Source: an uncultured Atopobium sp. (GTDB lineage Bacteria; Actinomycetota; Coriobacteriia; Coriobacteriales; Atopobiaceae). Taken from it: a stretch of 12,886 bases of DNA. Under the pieces are notes generated by a model. The model worked only from the letters and a program-made list of their open reading frames with translations, did no database searches and was not told where the DNA came from. Position 1 is the first letter of the stretch. Each line of letters begins with the position of its first letter. The position numbers and the translations under genes were made by a program. The DNA lies in NCBI GenBank assembly GCA_916720015.1, contig CAKAPZ010000015.1, forward strand, positions 1-12,886. The letters run 5' to 3'. Shown here piece after piece: positions 12,715 through 12,886 of the stretch.

Positions 12715-12886
12715 TTACGCACGTACCCCTTCTGCAAAGTAACTTCTCTTTGGAAAGAGCTCCTGGGCTTCTGGAAAGAGTGCTTCACAGGTAGCCACAA
12801 AGTAGTCATCGGTCATTGCGGAAATAAAATCAACAACAGTACGATGCACGTCACTCTTCCAGTCATACGTATGGCCGTACCTAGAA
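12715..12886 (-). CDS. HD-domain phosphohydrolase (dGTPase-like), C-terminal 56 residues
   Basis: The last 56 codons of a gene that enters from the right edge. VVDFISAMTDDYFVATCEALFP resembles the C-terminal 'DYIAGMTDRYA...LF' segment shared by deoxyguanosine triphosphate triphosphohydrolases and related HD proteins. The HD metal motifs are outside the window, so activity cannot be judged. It ends in TAA at 12717-12715, 104 bases before the rarA ATG; the gap holds only the weak rarA promoter candidate and a short hairpin (GCGGG/CTCGC), no strong terminator. Confidence 0.6.
   Translation of the reverse strand, partial: SRYGHTYDWKSDVHRTVVDFISAMTDDYFVATCEALFPEAQELFPKRSYFAEGVRA

Overview
The window reads as a stretch of chromosome from a moderate-GC (roughly mid-40s %) Gram-positive bacterium, most likely an actinobacterium of the Coriobacteriia (Atopobium/Lancefieldella/Olsenella-like). 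That is an inference from base composition, from the alaS-ruvX-mltG-...-aroK-aroB-peptidase order typical of Actinobacteria, and from the protein sequences; I could not search a database. Every real gene lies on the minus strand, so transcription runs from high to low coordinates. I see no mobile element, tRNA, rRNA or CRISPR.

Layout in the direction of transcription: (1) the C-terminal end of an HD-domain, dGTPase-like protein (12886-12715); (2) rarA, an AAA+ ATPase of replication maintenance, with a -10 box placed so that its mRNA may be leaderless; (3) a stress-sigma module: a membrane-anchored DUF948-like protein, an RsbW-like anti-sigma factor whose ATP site looks degenerate, and a SigB/SigF-type sigma factor, tightly spaced or overlapping; (4) an AI-2E-family permease whose ATG overlaps the sigma factor stop, followed 25 bases later by alaS; (5) ruvX, mltG and a YqeG-type HAD phosphatase, nearly end to end; (6) aroK and an overlapping AroB-like gene; (7) an M24B Xaa-Pro peptidase, followed by a strong Rho-independent terminator at the left edge.

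Genes from the DUF948-like protein to the peptidase are close enough to form one long operon (about 11 kb) or a few overlapping units, with internal promoter candidates before the DUF948-like gene and before aroK. It combines stress-response regulation with housekeeping work: alanyl-tRNA charging, RuvX nuclease/RNA processing, ending of glycan strands by MltG, and peptide turnover.

The best second looks are: the AroB-like protein, an intact reading frame with the expected fold pattern but none of the recognisable catalytic metal ligands, next to an intact-looking AroK and without aroE/aroC between; the RsbW-like protein with the N-box Asn replaced by Phe; a possible leaderless rarA promoter; a 48-base structured inverted repeat before the peptidase gene; and a 10-base motif found four times, in one orientation and one reading frame.
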